A DNA stretch of 64,000 bases from Janthinobacterium sp. Marseille (GTDB taxonomy: Bacteria > Pseudomonadota > Gammaproteobacteria > Burkholderiales > Burkholderiaceae_D), in NCBI RefSeq assembly GCF_000013625.1, contig NC_009659.1, positions 1,798,001-1,862,000 on the forward strand, written 5' to 3'. The notes beneath the pieces were generated by a model. It was not told the DNA's origin and made no database searches. It worked only from the letters and a program-made list of their open reading frames with translations. The position numbers and the translations under genes are program-made. Of this stretch, positions 27,401 to 35,056 are shown piece by piece (position 1 is the first letter of the stretch; every line of letters starts with the position of its first letter).

Positions 27401-29628
27401 TGGCCGGAGCCGCTGCCGGAGAAACGATAGGCACTGCAGCCAGCCAGGTATTCACCGACAAAAATGCAGGTGCCGGCAACAAGACGGTGCAAGCCAGCGG
27501 CCTGACGATCAAGGATAGCGGCAATGTTGATGTGACCGGCAATTACAACATCACTTACGTCGACAACACGACCAGTACCATCAACAAGGCCGATCTTACG
27601 GTTACCGCGAACGGCGTCAGCAAAACCTATGACGGTACTACCGCAGCCATCGGCACTGCCACGGTAGGTATCCTGGCCGGGGTGGCTGCCGGTGATGTTG
27701 TCAATGCGGCGGCTACGCTCAGTTTTACCGACAAGAATGTCGGAGCAGGCAACAAGACAGTACGAGCCAGTGGCCTGACCCTCAAGGATGGCAACAATGC
27801 CGATGTCAGTGGCAATTACAACATCAGCTATGTTGATAACACCAGCAGTACCATCAACCAGGCCGCGTTGAGCATCAGTGGTATCACGGCCGCTGACAAG
27901 GTCTACAACGCCAGCGATGTGGCAGGCATTAACACCACAGGTGCGCAGTACCATGGCTTGTTTGCCGGAGATGTGGTGAATGTCATGGCCACTGGATTAT
28001 TCAACGACAAGAACGTCGGCAACGGTAAAACCGTTACCTTGAGCAGCACTTACAATGGGGCTGATACAGGCAACTACATTATTACTGACCAGGCCACGAC
28101 CACTGCGAGTATCAGCCAGGCCGCGCTGAGCATCAGTGGCATCACTGCGGCCGACAAGACCTATAACGCCAGCGATGCGGCCAATGTCAGTAGTGCGGGT
28201 GCGCAGTATCACGGTTTGTATGCTGGGGACGTGGTCAATGTTGCCGCCACAGGCTCGTTCAGTGACAAGAACGTGGGCACAGGTAAAACAGTCAATCTCA
28301 GCAGTACATATAGCGGTGCCGATTCCGCCAATTACATCATCACTGACCAGGCCACGACTACGGCGAGCATCAGCCAGGCAACGCTGAGCATCAGTGGCAT
28401 TACAGCTTCCGATAAGACTTACAACGCCAGCGATGCGGCCGGCATTAGCACCACAGGTGCGCAATACCACGGTTTGTATGCAGGCGATGTGGTGAGCGTT
28501 ACGGCTACCGGTTTATTCAGCGACAAGAATGCCGGCGAGAATAAAACGGTCAACCTGAGCAGCAACTACAGTGGAGCTGACGTAGCGAACTACCTCATCA
28601 CGGATCAGGCTACGACGGTAGCGAGCATCCAGCGTGCCAGCCTGACGGTATCGAGTTCGGACGTGGTCAAAACCTATGACGGCAACACAAGTGCTGCAGG
28701 CAGTGCGGTGGTGGCGGCAGGAACGCTCTTTGCCGGGGATAGCCTGAGTGGCGGTAGCTACGCATTTGATAATAAAAACGCAGGCAACGGGAATAAAATC
28801 GTCCACGTCTCAGGTGTAAGTGTCGGCGATGGTATCAATAGTGATAACTACGACCTTAGTTACGTCAGCAACTCCAGCAGCACCATCAACAAAGCTGATT
28901 TAACGGTACAGGCAAACGGCATTAGCAAAGTGTATGACGGCGGCCTGACGGCACAGGTCACGTATCTTGATACGGCATTTGCGGGTGACCAATTGATATA
29001 CACAGGCAACGCCAGTTTCAATGACAAAAATGTAGGTGGCGGAAAAACTATCAACGTCAGCGGCATCATGGTCGGTGGCATCGATGCGGGCAACTACAAC
29101 CTGCTATCAAATACCGCGGCTACCAGCGCTGATATTACACCGGCTGCGCTGACGGTAACGGCCAATTCCGACAGCAAGTTCTATGACGGTATAGCCTACA
29201 GCCAGAACAAAGGCAGCACCATCACCGGTTTTGTGGGCGGTGAATCAATCGCAGACCTGAACGGCGTACTGACGTATGGCGGGAATGCACAAGGTGCGAA
29301 AGACATCGGTCATTACACAATTACGAATGCCGGTCTGAGCGGTTCCAATTACGTGCTTACCTTTGTTGATGGTGTTGTCCGTATCCTTCCGGTAGGGCAG
29401 GCGAGTGCGGCAGTGGGAGGTCCTGCCTTGGCTCCCGCATATGAGGCGGTGTTGTCTGGCAACAGCCGCCTGGATGCATCGCAGCCGCAGACACCCGCTG
29501 CGGAAATCCTGGCCTTAAATGTACCCAAATCGACCAGCAGAAATGCAGACCAGCCACCTACGCCACGCCTTACTGTTTCAGCTTGCGGCATGAACTTGCC
29601 GCCTGCAGCGAATCAGGGTGGCTGTTAA
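24412..29628 (+). CDS. TpsA2: second large exoprotein of the two-partner secretion operon
   Basis: A 1738-residue paralogue of TpsA1 starting at GTG with AAGGAG upstream, 41 bases after TpsA1 ends. It has the same extended signal region (NHTYRLVWSQLARAWIAVA) and a secretion domain almost identical to TpsA1, then GLUG-type repeats that differ from TpsA1, a longer run of YDG/MBG-type modules including three tandem 86-residue copies, and a C-terminus PTPRLTVSACGMNLP with a final cysteine at the end. Shared entry domain and tail with differing repeat middles suggest alternative adhesins using one pore. Confidence 0.92.
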   Translation: MNHTYRLVWSQLARAWIAVAENAKGKGKSIGAGKLLAAALAVAAAFPVSSTYAANAADATVTLGSGSVSTVGKTTTIKQNSQNLAIDWVGLSTAANEALIFNQPNSSAIALNRITGSSPSTLLGSLTANGQVFILNPNGVLFGAGSQVNVGGLVASTLGMSNADLQAGRMVFALDGNTNGSVVNQGKINAADGGYVALIAGTVRNEGEINAKLGTALLAAGNKVTLNINNGSLLAYSIDQGALNALAENKQLIQANGGQVLMSAKALNTLTTAVVNNTGLIEAKTIENRNGRIMLMGDMEVGTVNVAGTLDASAPTSGDGGFVETSAASVNVASGTRVITRAASGLGGNWLIDPTDFTITAGSGTNNGSSIGADTLSSNLADGNITIATSAAGTGNGDIFVNSAVSWAADSVLTLTAHRNINFNTALTASGTNAGLELNYGGDYIVKAPITLSGSNSTLKINGNSYTLIRSMAQLDALDGTNATSNSGIRVSTDGYYALAQDLNAAGITYVTHLLGTSPLTFGGTFAGLGHTISNLTINSSSTSGLFGAIGAAGVVRDMGIVGGNISGGATAGAIASSNNGTISNVYSTANISGTQNVGGLVGLNNSTGTLFNSYASGNVSGTTNVGGLLGQNVSGTISKSYATGNVSGGDSTGGLIGFQYSSDLTNVYATGNVTSSGKYVGGLIGQLLLSNISNTYATGDVTGSGYTGGLVGWQRSSNISNSYVTGTLYAVAPGEYMGALVGMRSTGDIRASFWRDRGLGGVGFNMGTGSVSNSRGLTAAEFGNAATFTAAGWNASNIGGDGTVWRIYDGKDGPLLRSYLTTLTLADTVVDYNGTTRTGASTALAGVLGSVALARDAGSVATNYYSAQQGYDIVGGGLTINKANLTVSSANIDKTYDGTLSASGNLVVVAGTVYTGDQLGGGIFSFEDKNVGSGKTVKTSGAVVGNGISNANYNITYADNTNSIIRQANLTVTAGSVTKTYDGTLSAAANAVVGALAGAAAGETIGTAASQVFTDKNAGAGNKTVQASGLTIKDSGNVDVTGNYNITYVDNTTSTINKADLTVTANGVSKTYDGTTAAIGTATVGILAGVAAGDVVNAAATLSFTDKNVGAGNKTVRASGLTLKDGNNADVSGNYNISYVDNTSSTINQAALSISGITAADKVYNASDVAGINTTGAQYHGLFAGDVVNVMATGLFNDKNVGNGKTVTLSSTYNGADTGNYIITDQATTTASISQAALSISGITAADKTYNASDAANVSSAGAQYHGLYAGDVVNVAATGSFSDKNVGTGKTVNLSSTYSGADSANYIITDQATTTASISQATLSISGITASDKTYNASDAAGISTTGAQYHGLYAGDVVSVTATGLFSDKNAGENKTVNLSSNYSGADVANYLITDQATTVASIQRASLTVSSSDVVKTYDGNTSAAGSAVVAAGTLFAGDSLSGGSYAFDNKNAGNGNKIVHVSGVSVGDGINSDNYDLSYVSNSSSTINKADLTVQANGISKVYDGGLTAQVTYLDTAFAGDQLIYTGNASFNDKNVGGGKTINVSGIMVGGIDAGNYNLLSNTAATSADITPAALTVTANSDSKFYDGIAYSQNKGSTITGFVGGESIADLNGVLTYGGNAQGAKDIGHYTITNAGLSGSNYVLTFVDGVVRILPVGQASAAVGGPALAPAYEAVLSGNSRLDASQPQTPAAEILALNVPKSTSRNADQPPTPRLTVSACGMNLPPAANQGGC
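24571..25364 (+). repeat. Near-identical 794-bp block, copy 2 (TPS secretion domain)
   Basis: Partner of 19727-20520. The encoded substitutions I can see are Asn to Lys, Ile to Val and Ala to Gly. Confidence 0.9.
27862..28635 (+). repeat. Three tandem 258-bp repeats in tpsA2
   Basis: The phrase encoding LSISGITA recurs at 258-base spacing (the agcatcag core starts at 27871, 28129 and 28387). Each unit encodes an 86-residue module with AGAQYHGL-type and DKNVGxGKTV segments. The copies are similar but not identical. Confidence 0.85.
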
Positions 29629-29658
29629 TCATTATTCCTTTTAATTTTCAGGTTTCTT

Positions 29659-31350
29659 ATGACCAGCTATATCCGTAGCAAGCAAACTCCTTTCCTTTGT
29701 GCGCTGACACTCACGCTGTTGTACAGCACAAACAGCACAGCACAAACACTGCCCAATGCCGGCCAGATCCTGCGCGAGTTGCAGCAGCAACCTGAGTTGG
29801 TCGCGCCGAAGGCCGGGCCAACGCTGGAAGTGGAGGAGCGCACGCTGAATGCGACCGCCGACCAGGGCAGCAGCTTCGCCCTGAAGACAATCACCATCAC
29901 CGGCAACACGACCTTTACGCAAGCAGAGCTGCATGCACTGGTGAGCGACCTGGAAGGCGGTACACGTACACTGAAAGATTTGAATGCAGCGGCTGAACGC
30001 ATTACCGTTTACTACCGCGAACAGGGTTATCCGGTCGCACGTGCCTACTTGCCTGCGCAGGAAATCAAGGATGGCGTGGTGACGATCGCCGTGGTTGAAG
30101 GGCGCATCGCAGCCCGGCAATTGAATAACAAATCACACCTGTCCGATGAACGCGCCGCGGCCTATCTGGATCGTTCGGGCAAGGGTGGGGTGATACGCAG
30201 CGACAGCATAGACCGTGGCTTGTTGCTGCTGAACGATACGCCGGGCGTGACGAATGCGCGCGCGACACTGCAACCGGGTGCCAGTGTCGGCACCTCGGAC
30301 CTGGTGGTGCAACTGGAGCCGGGGGCGGCATATAGCGGCAATATTGATTTCGATAATTACGGCAACCGTTATGTCGGCGCTTATCGCCTGGGCGGTACAT
30401 TGAATATCAACAGCCCCTTGCAGATAGGTGATGTGTTGACGGCCAATGTGCTGACCAGCGGCAGTGGCCTCAACTATGGCCGCGTCGCTTATCAGCTGCC
30501 GGTCGGTAGTGATGGCTTGCGCGTGGGTGCGGCTTACTTTGAAACCCGCTATGAACTGGACAAGGAATTCAAAAGACTGGATGCGCATGGTACTGCCAGC
30601 AGTGCCAGCATCTTTGCGGCTTATCCTTTCATTCGCAGCCAGTTCAGCAACCTGAACGGTACGCTGAGCTGGGAACAAAAGAACCTGAGCGATAGCGTGG
30701 ATGCGACTGCCACCACTACCGACAAGCGCGCCAAGCTGCTCACGGCCGGTCTCTTCGGTACACGGCAGGATGCCTTTGGCGGTGGCGGCATCAATAGCCT
30801 GAGCCTGTCTGCGATCTTCGGCCAGCTCGATATCAAATCAGCGTCGGCATTGATTATTGACAATGCATCGGCGAAGACGAATGGCAACTACTCGCGCTGG
30901 TCATACAACCTCGCGCGCCTGCAGCGTATCAGCGACAGCAATAGCCTGTACCTGACCGTCTCGGGACAGGAAGCCGGCAAGAACCTGGACTCGTCCGAGA
31001 AATTCGCACTGGGTGGCGCTACCGGGGTACGTGCTTATCCGCAAGGCGAGGGCATAGGTGATGAAGGCGTGCTGGCAAGCATCGAGTTGCGCCATACCTT
31101 CATGACCGGTTTGCAGGGTAGCGTGTTTTATGACACCGGCTCGGTCAAGATCAACCACACACCGTTCGGCCCGCCGCAAACGAATACGCGTACCTTGTCC
31201 GGTGCCGGCGTGGGTGTGAACGCATTCCTTGCGAATGTGCAGATCAAGGCATCGCTGGCCTGGCGCACATATGGCGGTGCGCCTACCTCGATTCCTGAAT
31301 GGAGCAGCCGTGGACCGACTGCATGGTTGCAGGCCAGCCTGGGCTTTTAA
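29659..31350 (+). CDS. TpsB: ShlB/FhaC/HecB-family outer-membrane secretion pore
   Basis: A 563-residue outer-membrane transporter. A cleavable signal peptide ends near NSTAQT, followed by a proline/glutamine-rich linker, a POTRA domain (FALKTITITGNTTFTQAELH through YREQGYPVARAYLPAQEI) and then a second POTRA-like part. The C-terminal half is the ShlB-type 16-strand barrel, including GATGVRAYPQGEG, matching the conserved VRGY/F-type loop motif in modified form, and ending in an aromatic residue (SLGF). It follows the two tpsA genes and is closed by a terminator, so it should export both. No HMW1C-like glycosyltransferase is present in the window. Confidence 0.93.
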   Translation: MTSYIRSKQTPFLCALTLTLLYSTNSTAQTLPNAGQILRELQQQPELVAPKAGPTLEVEERTLNATADQGSSFALKTITITGNTTFTQAELHALVSDLEGGTRTLKDLNAAAERITVYYREQGYPVARAYLPAQEIKDGVVTIAVVEGRIAARQLNNKSHLSDERAAAYLDRSGKGGVIRSDSIDRGLLLLNDTPGVTNARATLQPGASVGTSDLVVQLEPGAAYSGNIDFDNYGNRYVGAYRLGGTLNINSPLQIGDVLTANVLTSGSGLNYGRVAYQLPVGSDGLRVGAAYFETRYELDKEFKRLDAHGTASSASIFAAYPFIRSQFSNLNGTLSWEQKNLSDSVDATATTTDKRAKLLTAGLFGTRQDAFGGGGINSLSLSAIFGQLDIKSASALIIDNASAKTNGNYSRWSYNLARLQRISDSNSLYLTVSGQEAGKNLDSSEKFALGGATGVRAYPQGEGIGDEGVLASIELRHTFMTGLQGSVFYDTGSVKINHTPFGPPQTNTRTLSGAGVGVNAFLANVQIKASLAWRTYGGAPTSIPEWSSRGPTAWLQASLGF

Positions 31351-31393
31351 CGCGGAGGAAATGCCATTCGGCATCTAGTGACAAAATGAAGAG

Positions 31394-31426
31394 CGGCAAG
31401 TACCCTGTACTTGCCGTTTATTTTTT
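31394..31426 (+). terminator. Rho-independent terminator of the tps operon
   Basis: CGGCAAGTA and TACTTGCCG form a perfect 9-bp stem with a five-base loop, followed by TTTATTTTTT. Confidence 0.92.
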
Positions 31427-31438
31427 CCGGGAATGATG

Positions 31439-31867
31439 ATGCCGAATACAAACAATGATTTGAGCGCACGTACGCGTCAACCTGATGACGTCAGCCGTGT
31501 CCTGGTGCAGGCTTTGGAAACGGGCGATATTGAAACCTCGCTTGCCGTGTATGAACCGGGTGCCGTATTGTTTTCCAAATCAGGCCGCACCATGACCGGA
31601 TTCGACGAAATACGTAAAAACAATGCGGCATTGATAGCACTCAAGCCCAAGTTCGATATCGCCTTCATCAAGTTCACACTGAGTGGCGATGGCACATTGG
31701 CGACCAATCGCATGAAAGCGGATTTGTCGTGGAAAGATGCGGAAGGGAAGTTGGTACAAGCCAGCGTGGACACACTGGAAGTCTTGCGTAAGCAGGAAGA
31801 CGGGTCGTGGCGTTACATCATCGACGACCCGTATGGCAGTATGCGCGCGAATTTGAACGAACGCTGA
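31439..31867 (+). CDS. SnoaL/DUF4440-like (NTF2-fold) protein
   Basis: A 142-residue protein resembling the SnoaL or ketosteroid-isomerase-like superfamily: LVQALETGDIETSLAVYEPG near the start, GFDEIRKNNAALIALKP, and an end WRYIIDDPYGS. Such proteins form small alpha/beta cones that bind diverse ligands, and no catalytic role is implied. Three ATG codons overlap at 31433, 31436 and 31439; the third has the best spacing to GGGA. The start sits directly behind the tps terminator. It is convergent with the LprI-like gene. Confidence 0.8.
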   Translation: MPNTNNDLSARTRQPDDVSRVLVQALETGDIETSLAVYEPGAVLFSKSGRTMTGFDEIRKNNAALIALKPKFDIAFIKFTLSGDGTLATNRMKADLSWKDAEGKLVQASVDTLEVLRKQEDGSWRYIIDDPYGSMRANLNER

Positions 31868-31894
31868 TTCGTTCAAATCCGGGCATCGCGGATA

Positions 31895-32302
31895 TTACGA
31901 TTTAGCCTTGCTGCGACGGCTCAGGAAACGCTCGAGGTCTGACGTGCGTTGTTCTGCGTGCAGGCGGGTGCAGCTGAAGTATTCGATATCCTTCAGGATG
32001 CTGCCCTTGTTGTAGATGCTGACGGTCTTGCAATCCTGTTCGACGAATTTGCTCCATTCCTTCTGGGCAATGCGCAATTGCTTCTTGGTCGCAACGTAAG
32101 GGATACCTTCCTGGTCCTGTGCCGGGATTTGCTTCAGCAAGGCCTTGTAAACGGTGTCCAGCTTCTCTTGCGCCTTTTGATCCGCTTCCTTGGCGCAGGC
32201 ATTCATTTCCTGCGGTGTACCTTTGGAGAGGCAAGGATCAACCTGTTGCGCGAATGCGGCTACCGGGAGCAAGGTCAAAAAAGCCAGTGTAATTTTATTC
32301 AT
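31895..32302 (-). CDS. LprI-like secreted protein (DUF1311)
   Basis: A 135-residue protein with a signal peptide (MNKITLAFLTLLPVAAFAQQ) and a LprI-type domain: DPCLSKGTPQEMNACAKEAD, LDTVYKALLK, LRIAQKEWSKFVEQDCK and a final FSCTRLHAEQRTSDLERFL. The four cysteines are at the positions expected for two disulphides. Some family members inhibit lysozyme, but this protein's activity is unknown. An FNR-like box lies upstream on the proper side, so microaerobic regulation is possible. Confidence 0.85.
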   Translation of the reverse strand: MNKITLAFLTLLPVAAFAQQVDPCLSKGTPQEMNACAKEADQKAQEKLDTVYKALLKQIPAQDQEGIPYVATKKQLRIAQKEWSKFVEQDCKTVSIYNKGSILKDIEYFSCTRLHAEQRTSDLERFLSRRSKAKS

Positions 32303-32373
32303 CGTATCCCTATCGTGGTTGTGTTTTGCTGACTGCTAGGCCTGTAGCCTACCGCGACAGCTTGCTTGATATT

Positions 32374-32387
32374 TTGATTAACGTCAA
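32374..32387. promoter_or_regulatory. FNR-like box upstream of the LprI-like gene
   Basis: TTGAT-TAAC-GTCAA matches the FNR consensus at nine of ten positions, the same form as the site upstream of hemN. It lies between the LprI-like gene (start 32302) and the end of the ABC permease gene. Confidence 0.5.
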
Positions 32388-32405
32388 TAAAACTGCTGTG
32401 CAGCC

Positions 32406-33167
32406 TCAGGTTTTCAGGCGATAACCGGTCTTGAAAATATACCAGACCGCTGCCATGCAGGCGCTCAGGAATACCAGTGTCATCACGATACTGACTACCA
32501 CGCTGACATCCGATACGCCATAGAAGCTCCAACGGAAACCACTGATGAGGTAAACCACCGGGTTCAGCAGCGCGATCTTTTGCCATACCGCCGGCAACAT
32601 GCTGATCGAATAAAAGCTGCCGCCAAGGAAGGCCAGCGGCGTCACGATCAGCATCGGGATGATTTGCAGTTTCTCGAAGCCGGTGGCCCAGATCCCGATA
32701 ATGAAACCAAACATGCTGAAGGTGACTGCAGTCAGGATCAGGAAGGTAATCATCAATAGCGGATGCGCGATTTCAAACGAGACGAAGAGGCGCGCCGTCG
32801 CCAGTATCAGGACACCGAGGATGATGGACTTGGTAGCAGCTGCGCCGACATAGCCAATCACGATTTCGACATAGGACACCGGGGCGGACAGGATCTCGTA
32901 AATCGTGCCTGCATATTTCGGCATGAAGATGCCGAAGGAAGCATTCGAGATACTCTCGGTCATGAGCGCCATCATGATCAGGCCCGGTACGATGAACGCA
33001 CCGTAGCTGACGCCGTTGACTTCCACCATGCGCGAGCCGATGGCGGCGCCGAACACGACGAAGTAAAGGGAAGTGGAGATGACCGGCGATGCGATGCTCT
33101 GCATCAGCGTGCGCCAGGTGCGTGCCAGTTCGAATTTATAGATGGCGCGGATTGCGTAGATATTCAT
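32406..33167 (-). CDS. yadH: ABC-2 type transporter permease (YadH-like)
   Basis: A 253-residue inner-membrane permease with about six helices and the ABC-2 family features ([15 protein letters not shown], then [20 protein letters not shown] and the segment [12 protein letters not shown] near the end). Its start overlaps the stop of the ATPase gene by four bases (ATGA), so the two form one exporter. Its length is near the 256 residues of E. coli YadH. The substrate is unknown; the orthology is inferred. Confidence 0.88.
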   Translation of the reverse strand: MNIYAIRAIYKFELARTWRTLMQSIASPVISTSLYFVVFGAAIGSRMVEVNGVSYGAFIVPGLIMMALMTESISNASFGIFMPKYAGTIYEILSAPVSYVEIVIGYVGAAATKSIILGVLILATARLFVSFEIAHPLLMITFLILTAVTFSMFGFIIGIWATGFEKLQIIPMLIVTPLAFLGGSFYSISMLPAVWQKIALLNPVVYLISGFRWSFYGVSDVSVVVSIVMTLVFLSACMAAVWYIFKTGYRLKT

Positions 33168-34090
33168 GCTGGCGCCCTTACCAAATTAACGAAGATTTCT
33201 TCCAGCGAGCTTTGGCTGGATTGCAGGTCCTTGAAGTCGATGCCGTTTTCGCCAAGCTTCTTCAGTAACTCGGCGATGCCGGTCTGTTCGCTTTGCGCAT
33301 CGAAGGTATACACCAGCTCATTGCCGTCGTCTGACAATTCCAGTTGCCAGTTCGCCAGCTCGGCCGGAATCGTTTGCAGCGGATGTTGCAGGTGCAGGCG
33401 CAATTGCTTCTTGCCCAGCTTCGCCATCAACGCCGCCTTGTCTTCCACCAGGATCAGTTCGCCTTTGCGGATCACGCCTATGCGGTCGGCCATTTCTTCG
33501 GCTTCTTCAATATAGTGGGTGGTAAGGATGATGGTCACGCCGCTTTCACGCAGGCCGCGCACCATTTCCCACATATCGCGGCGCAGCTCGACGTCGACAC
33601 CGGCGGTCGGTTCATCGAGGAAGAGGATTTGCGGCTCATGCGATAGCGCCTTGGCAATCATCACGCGGCGCTTCATGCCGCCTGACAGTGCAAAGATCTT
33701 CGAATCTTTCTTTTCCCACAGCGACAGCGAACGCAAGACTTTTTCAATATGCGCATGGTCTTTCGGCTTGCCGAAAATGCCACGGCTGAAATTGACCGTG
33801 GCCCAGACCGTTTCAAATGCATCGGTCGACAGCTCTTGCGGCACCAGGCCTATCTTGGTCCGCGCGGCGCGGTAATCCTGCACGATGTCATGGCCATCGG
33901 CGAGGACGGTACCGCTGCTTGGATTGACGATGCCGCAAATGATGCTGATGAGGGTGGTCTTGCCGGCGCCGTTCGGGCCGAGCAGCGCGAAGATTTCGCC
34001 GCGACGGATCTCGAGATCGATGCCCTTGAGCGCCTGGAAGCCGGACGCATACTGCTTGGTCAGGCCTTTGACGGAAATAATGGATTGCAA
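33164..34090 (-). CDS. yadG: ABC transporter ATP-binding protein (YadG-like)
   Basis: A 308-residue ATPase. Walker [11 protein letters not shown]-loop VPQE, signature LSGGMKRR, Walker [13 protein letters not shown] and the switch His in LTTHYIEE are all present. The proposed start is TTG 34090 with GGAGG four bases before it, giving exactly the length of E. coli YadG; a longer open frame reaches back to 34210 but codes for nothing family-like. It is followed by the permease gene with a four-base overlap. Confidence 0.88.
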   Translation of the reverse strand: MQSIISVKGLTKQYASGFQALKGIDLEIRRGEIFALLGPNGAGKTTLISIICGIVNPSSGTVLADGHDIVQDYRAARTKIGLVPQELSTDAFETVWATVNFSRGIFGKPKDHAHIEKVLRSLSLWEKKDSKIFALSGGMKRRVMIAKALSHEPQILFLDEPTAGVDVELRRDMWEMVRGLRESGVTIILTTHYIEEAEEMADRIGVIRKGELILVEDKAALMAKLGKKQLRLHLQHPLQTIPAELANWQLELSDDGNELVYTFDAQSEQTGIAELLKKLGENGIDFKDLQSSQSSLEEIFVNLVRAPA

Positions 34091-34234
34091 ACTGCCTCCG
34101 TTGTATTGGATGCCGCCGCCGGGCAGGGTATGCAGGCGGTGGCAATCTTTATATGGTTGGTGGTGCCGGCTGCGGCTTGGTGCGGATAAAGCGACAGCTT
34201 GAAGTGCCACTTGATGCTGAAATTCAAGACCACA

Positions 34235-34894
34235 TTATCGCAGCGTAACGATATCTTTGCTTTCCAGCAGTTTTTTATCGCTGCCGCGCTTGGCAACGAT
34301 CAGCATCGCCTTGCCGATTTGTTCGGTGGTGGTGATTTGTTGCGGGAAGATGGCGCGGAAAAGCGGGAACATTGGTGCCGCCAGGGTGTAAAAGAATTGG
34401 TAGAGCGCGGTCTTCGAGCGTACGCCGTGCAAAGGCTGGATTACGCCGGGGCGGAACATATAGGCGCGCAAAGGCAGGCGTAGCAGGGCGTTTTCGGTTT
34501 TACCCTTGACCCTGGCCCACATTACCTTGCCTTGTTCCGAGCTGTCAGTGCCGGCACCGGAGACATAGGTAAACACCATATTCGGGTTCAAACGGGCCAG
34601 AACGGTGGCCGCCGCCAGCGTCATGTCATAGCTGATGCGGGCATAATCGGCTTCCTTCATGCCGACCGAAGACACGCCGAGACAAAAGAAACAGGCGTCT
34701 ATGCCACTTAACTCCGCCTCGATGTTGCTGTAATCGTACAGATCGGGATGAATAATTTCGCACAGTTTCGGGTGCTGTTGGCCGGTCGGATTCCGTCCTA
34801 AAACAAGCACTTGTGTCACATCCGGGTCGAGCAGGCATTCGCGCAGTACACCCTGGCCGACCATGCCGGTCGCGCCAAAAATCAAAATTTTCAT
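34235..34894 (-). CDS. NAD(P)-binding, epimerase/SDR-like protein
   Basis: A 219-residue Rossmann protein beginning MKILIFGATGMVGQGVLREC (GxxGxxG dinucleotide motif), followed by VLVLGRNPTG, ACFFCLGVSS and FTYVSGAGTDSSEQG. It belongs to the atypical SDR group with NAD(P)H-binding proteins. The catalytic Tyr-x-x-x-Lys motif is not obvious, so a role as cofactor-dependent reductase is unproven. The gene stands alone between the ABC exporter and the diguanylate cyclase gene, which points away. Confidence 0.85.
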   Translation of the reverse strand: MKILIFGATGMVGQGVLRECLLDPDVTQVLVLGRNPTGQQHPKLCEIIHPDLYDYSNIEAELSGIDACFFCLGVSSVGMKEADYARISYDMTLAAATVLARLNPNMVFTYVSGAGTDSSEQGKVMWARVKGKTENALLRLPLRAYMFRPGVIQPLHGVRSKTALYQFFYTLAAPMFPLFRAIFPQQITTTEQIGKAMLIVAKRGSDKKLLESKDIVTLR

Positions 34895-34991
34895 TCCATT
34901 CCCCCGGGTTCTTTCCAGACAGTATTTATTATCCGCCGTATTAGGTAGATACTTGCATCAATGAAATACGTTTTAAAGATCCTTCATCGAG

Positions 34992-35019
34992 AGGCCGCTA
35001 CTACATAAGGGCGGTCTTT
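34992..35019 (+). terminator. Hairpin followed by T-run ahead of the GGDEF gene
   Basis: AGGCCGC and GCGGTCT can pair over seven bases with one G-U pair, and TTTT follows. It lies upstream of a plus-strand gene with no plus-strand gene ending before it, so it may be a leader structure instead. Confidence 0.3.
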
Positions 35020-35056
35020 TAATACGCAAGTTGAATAGGGCCCTGCGCGGCATGAC

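Noticed and set aside
34091..34210. N-terminal 40-residue extension of the YadG-like ATPase
   Set aside because: The extension is not family-like, and a GGAGG-TTG start gives the standard length.
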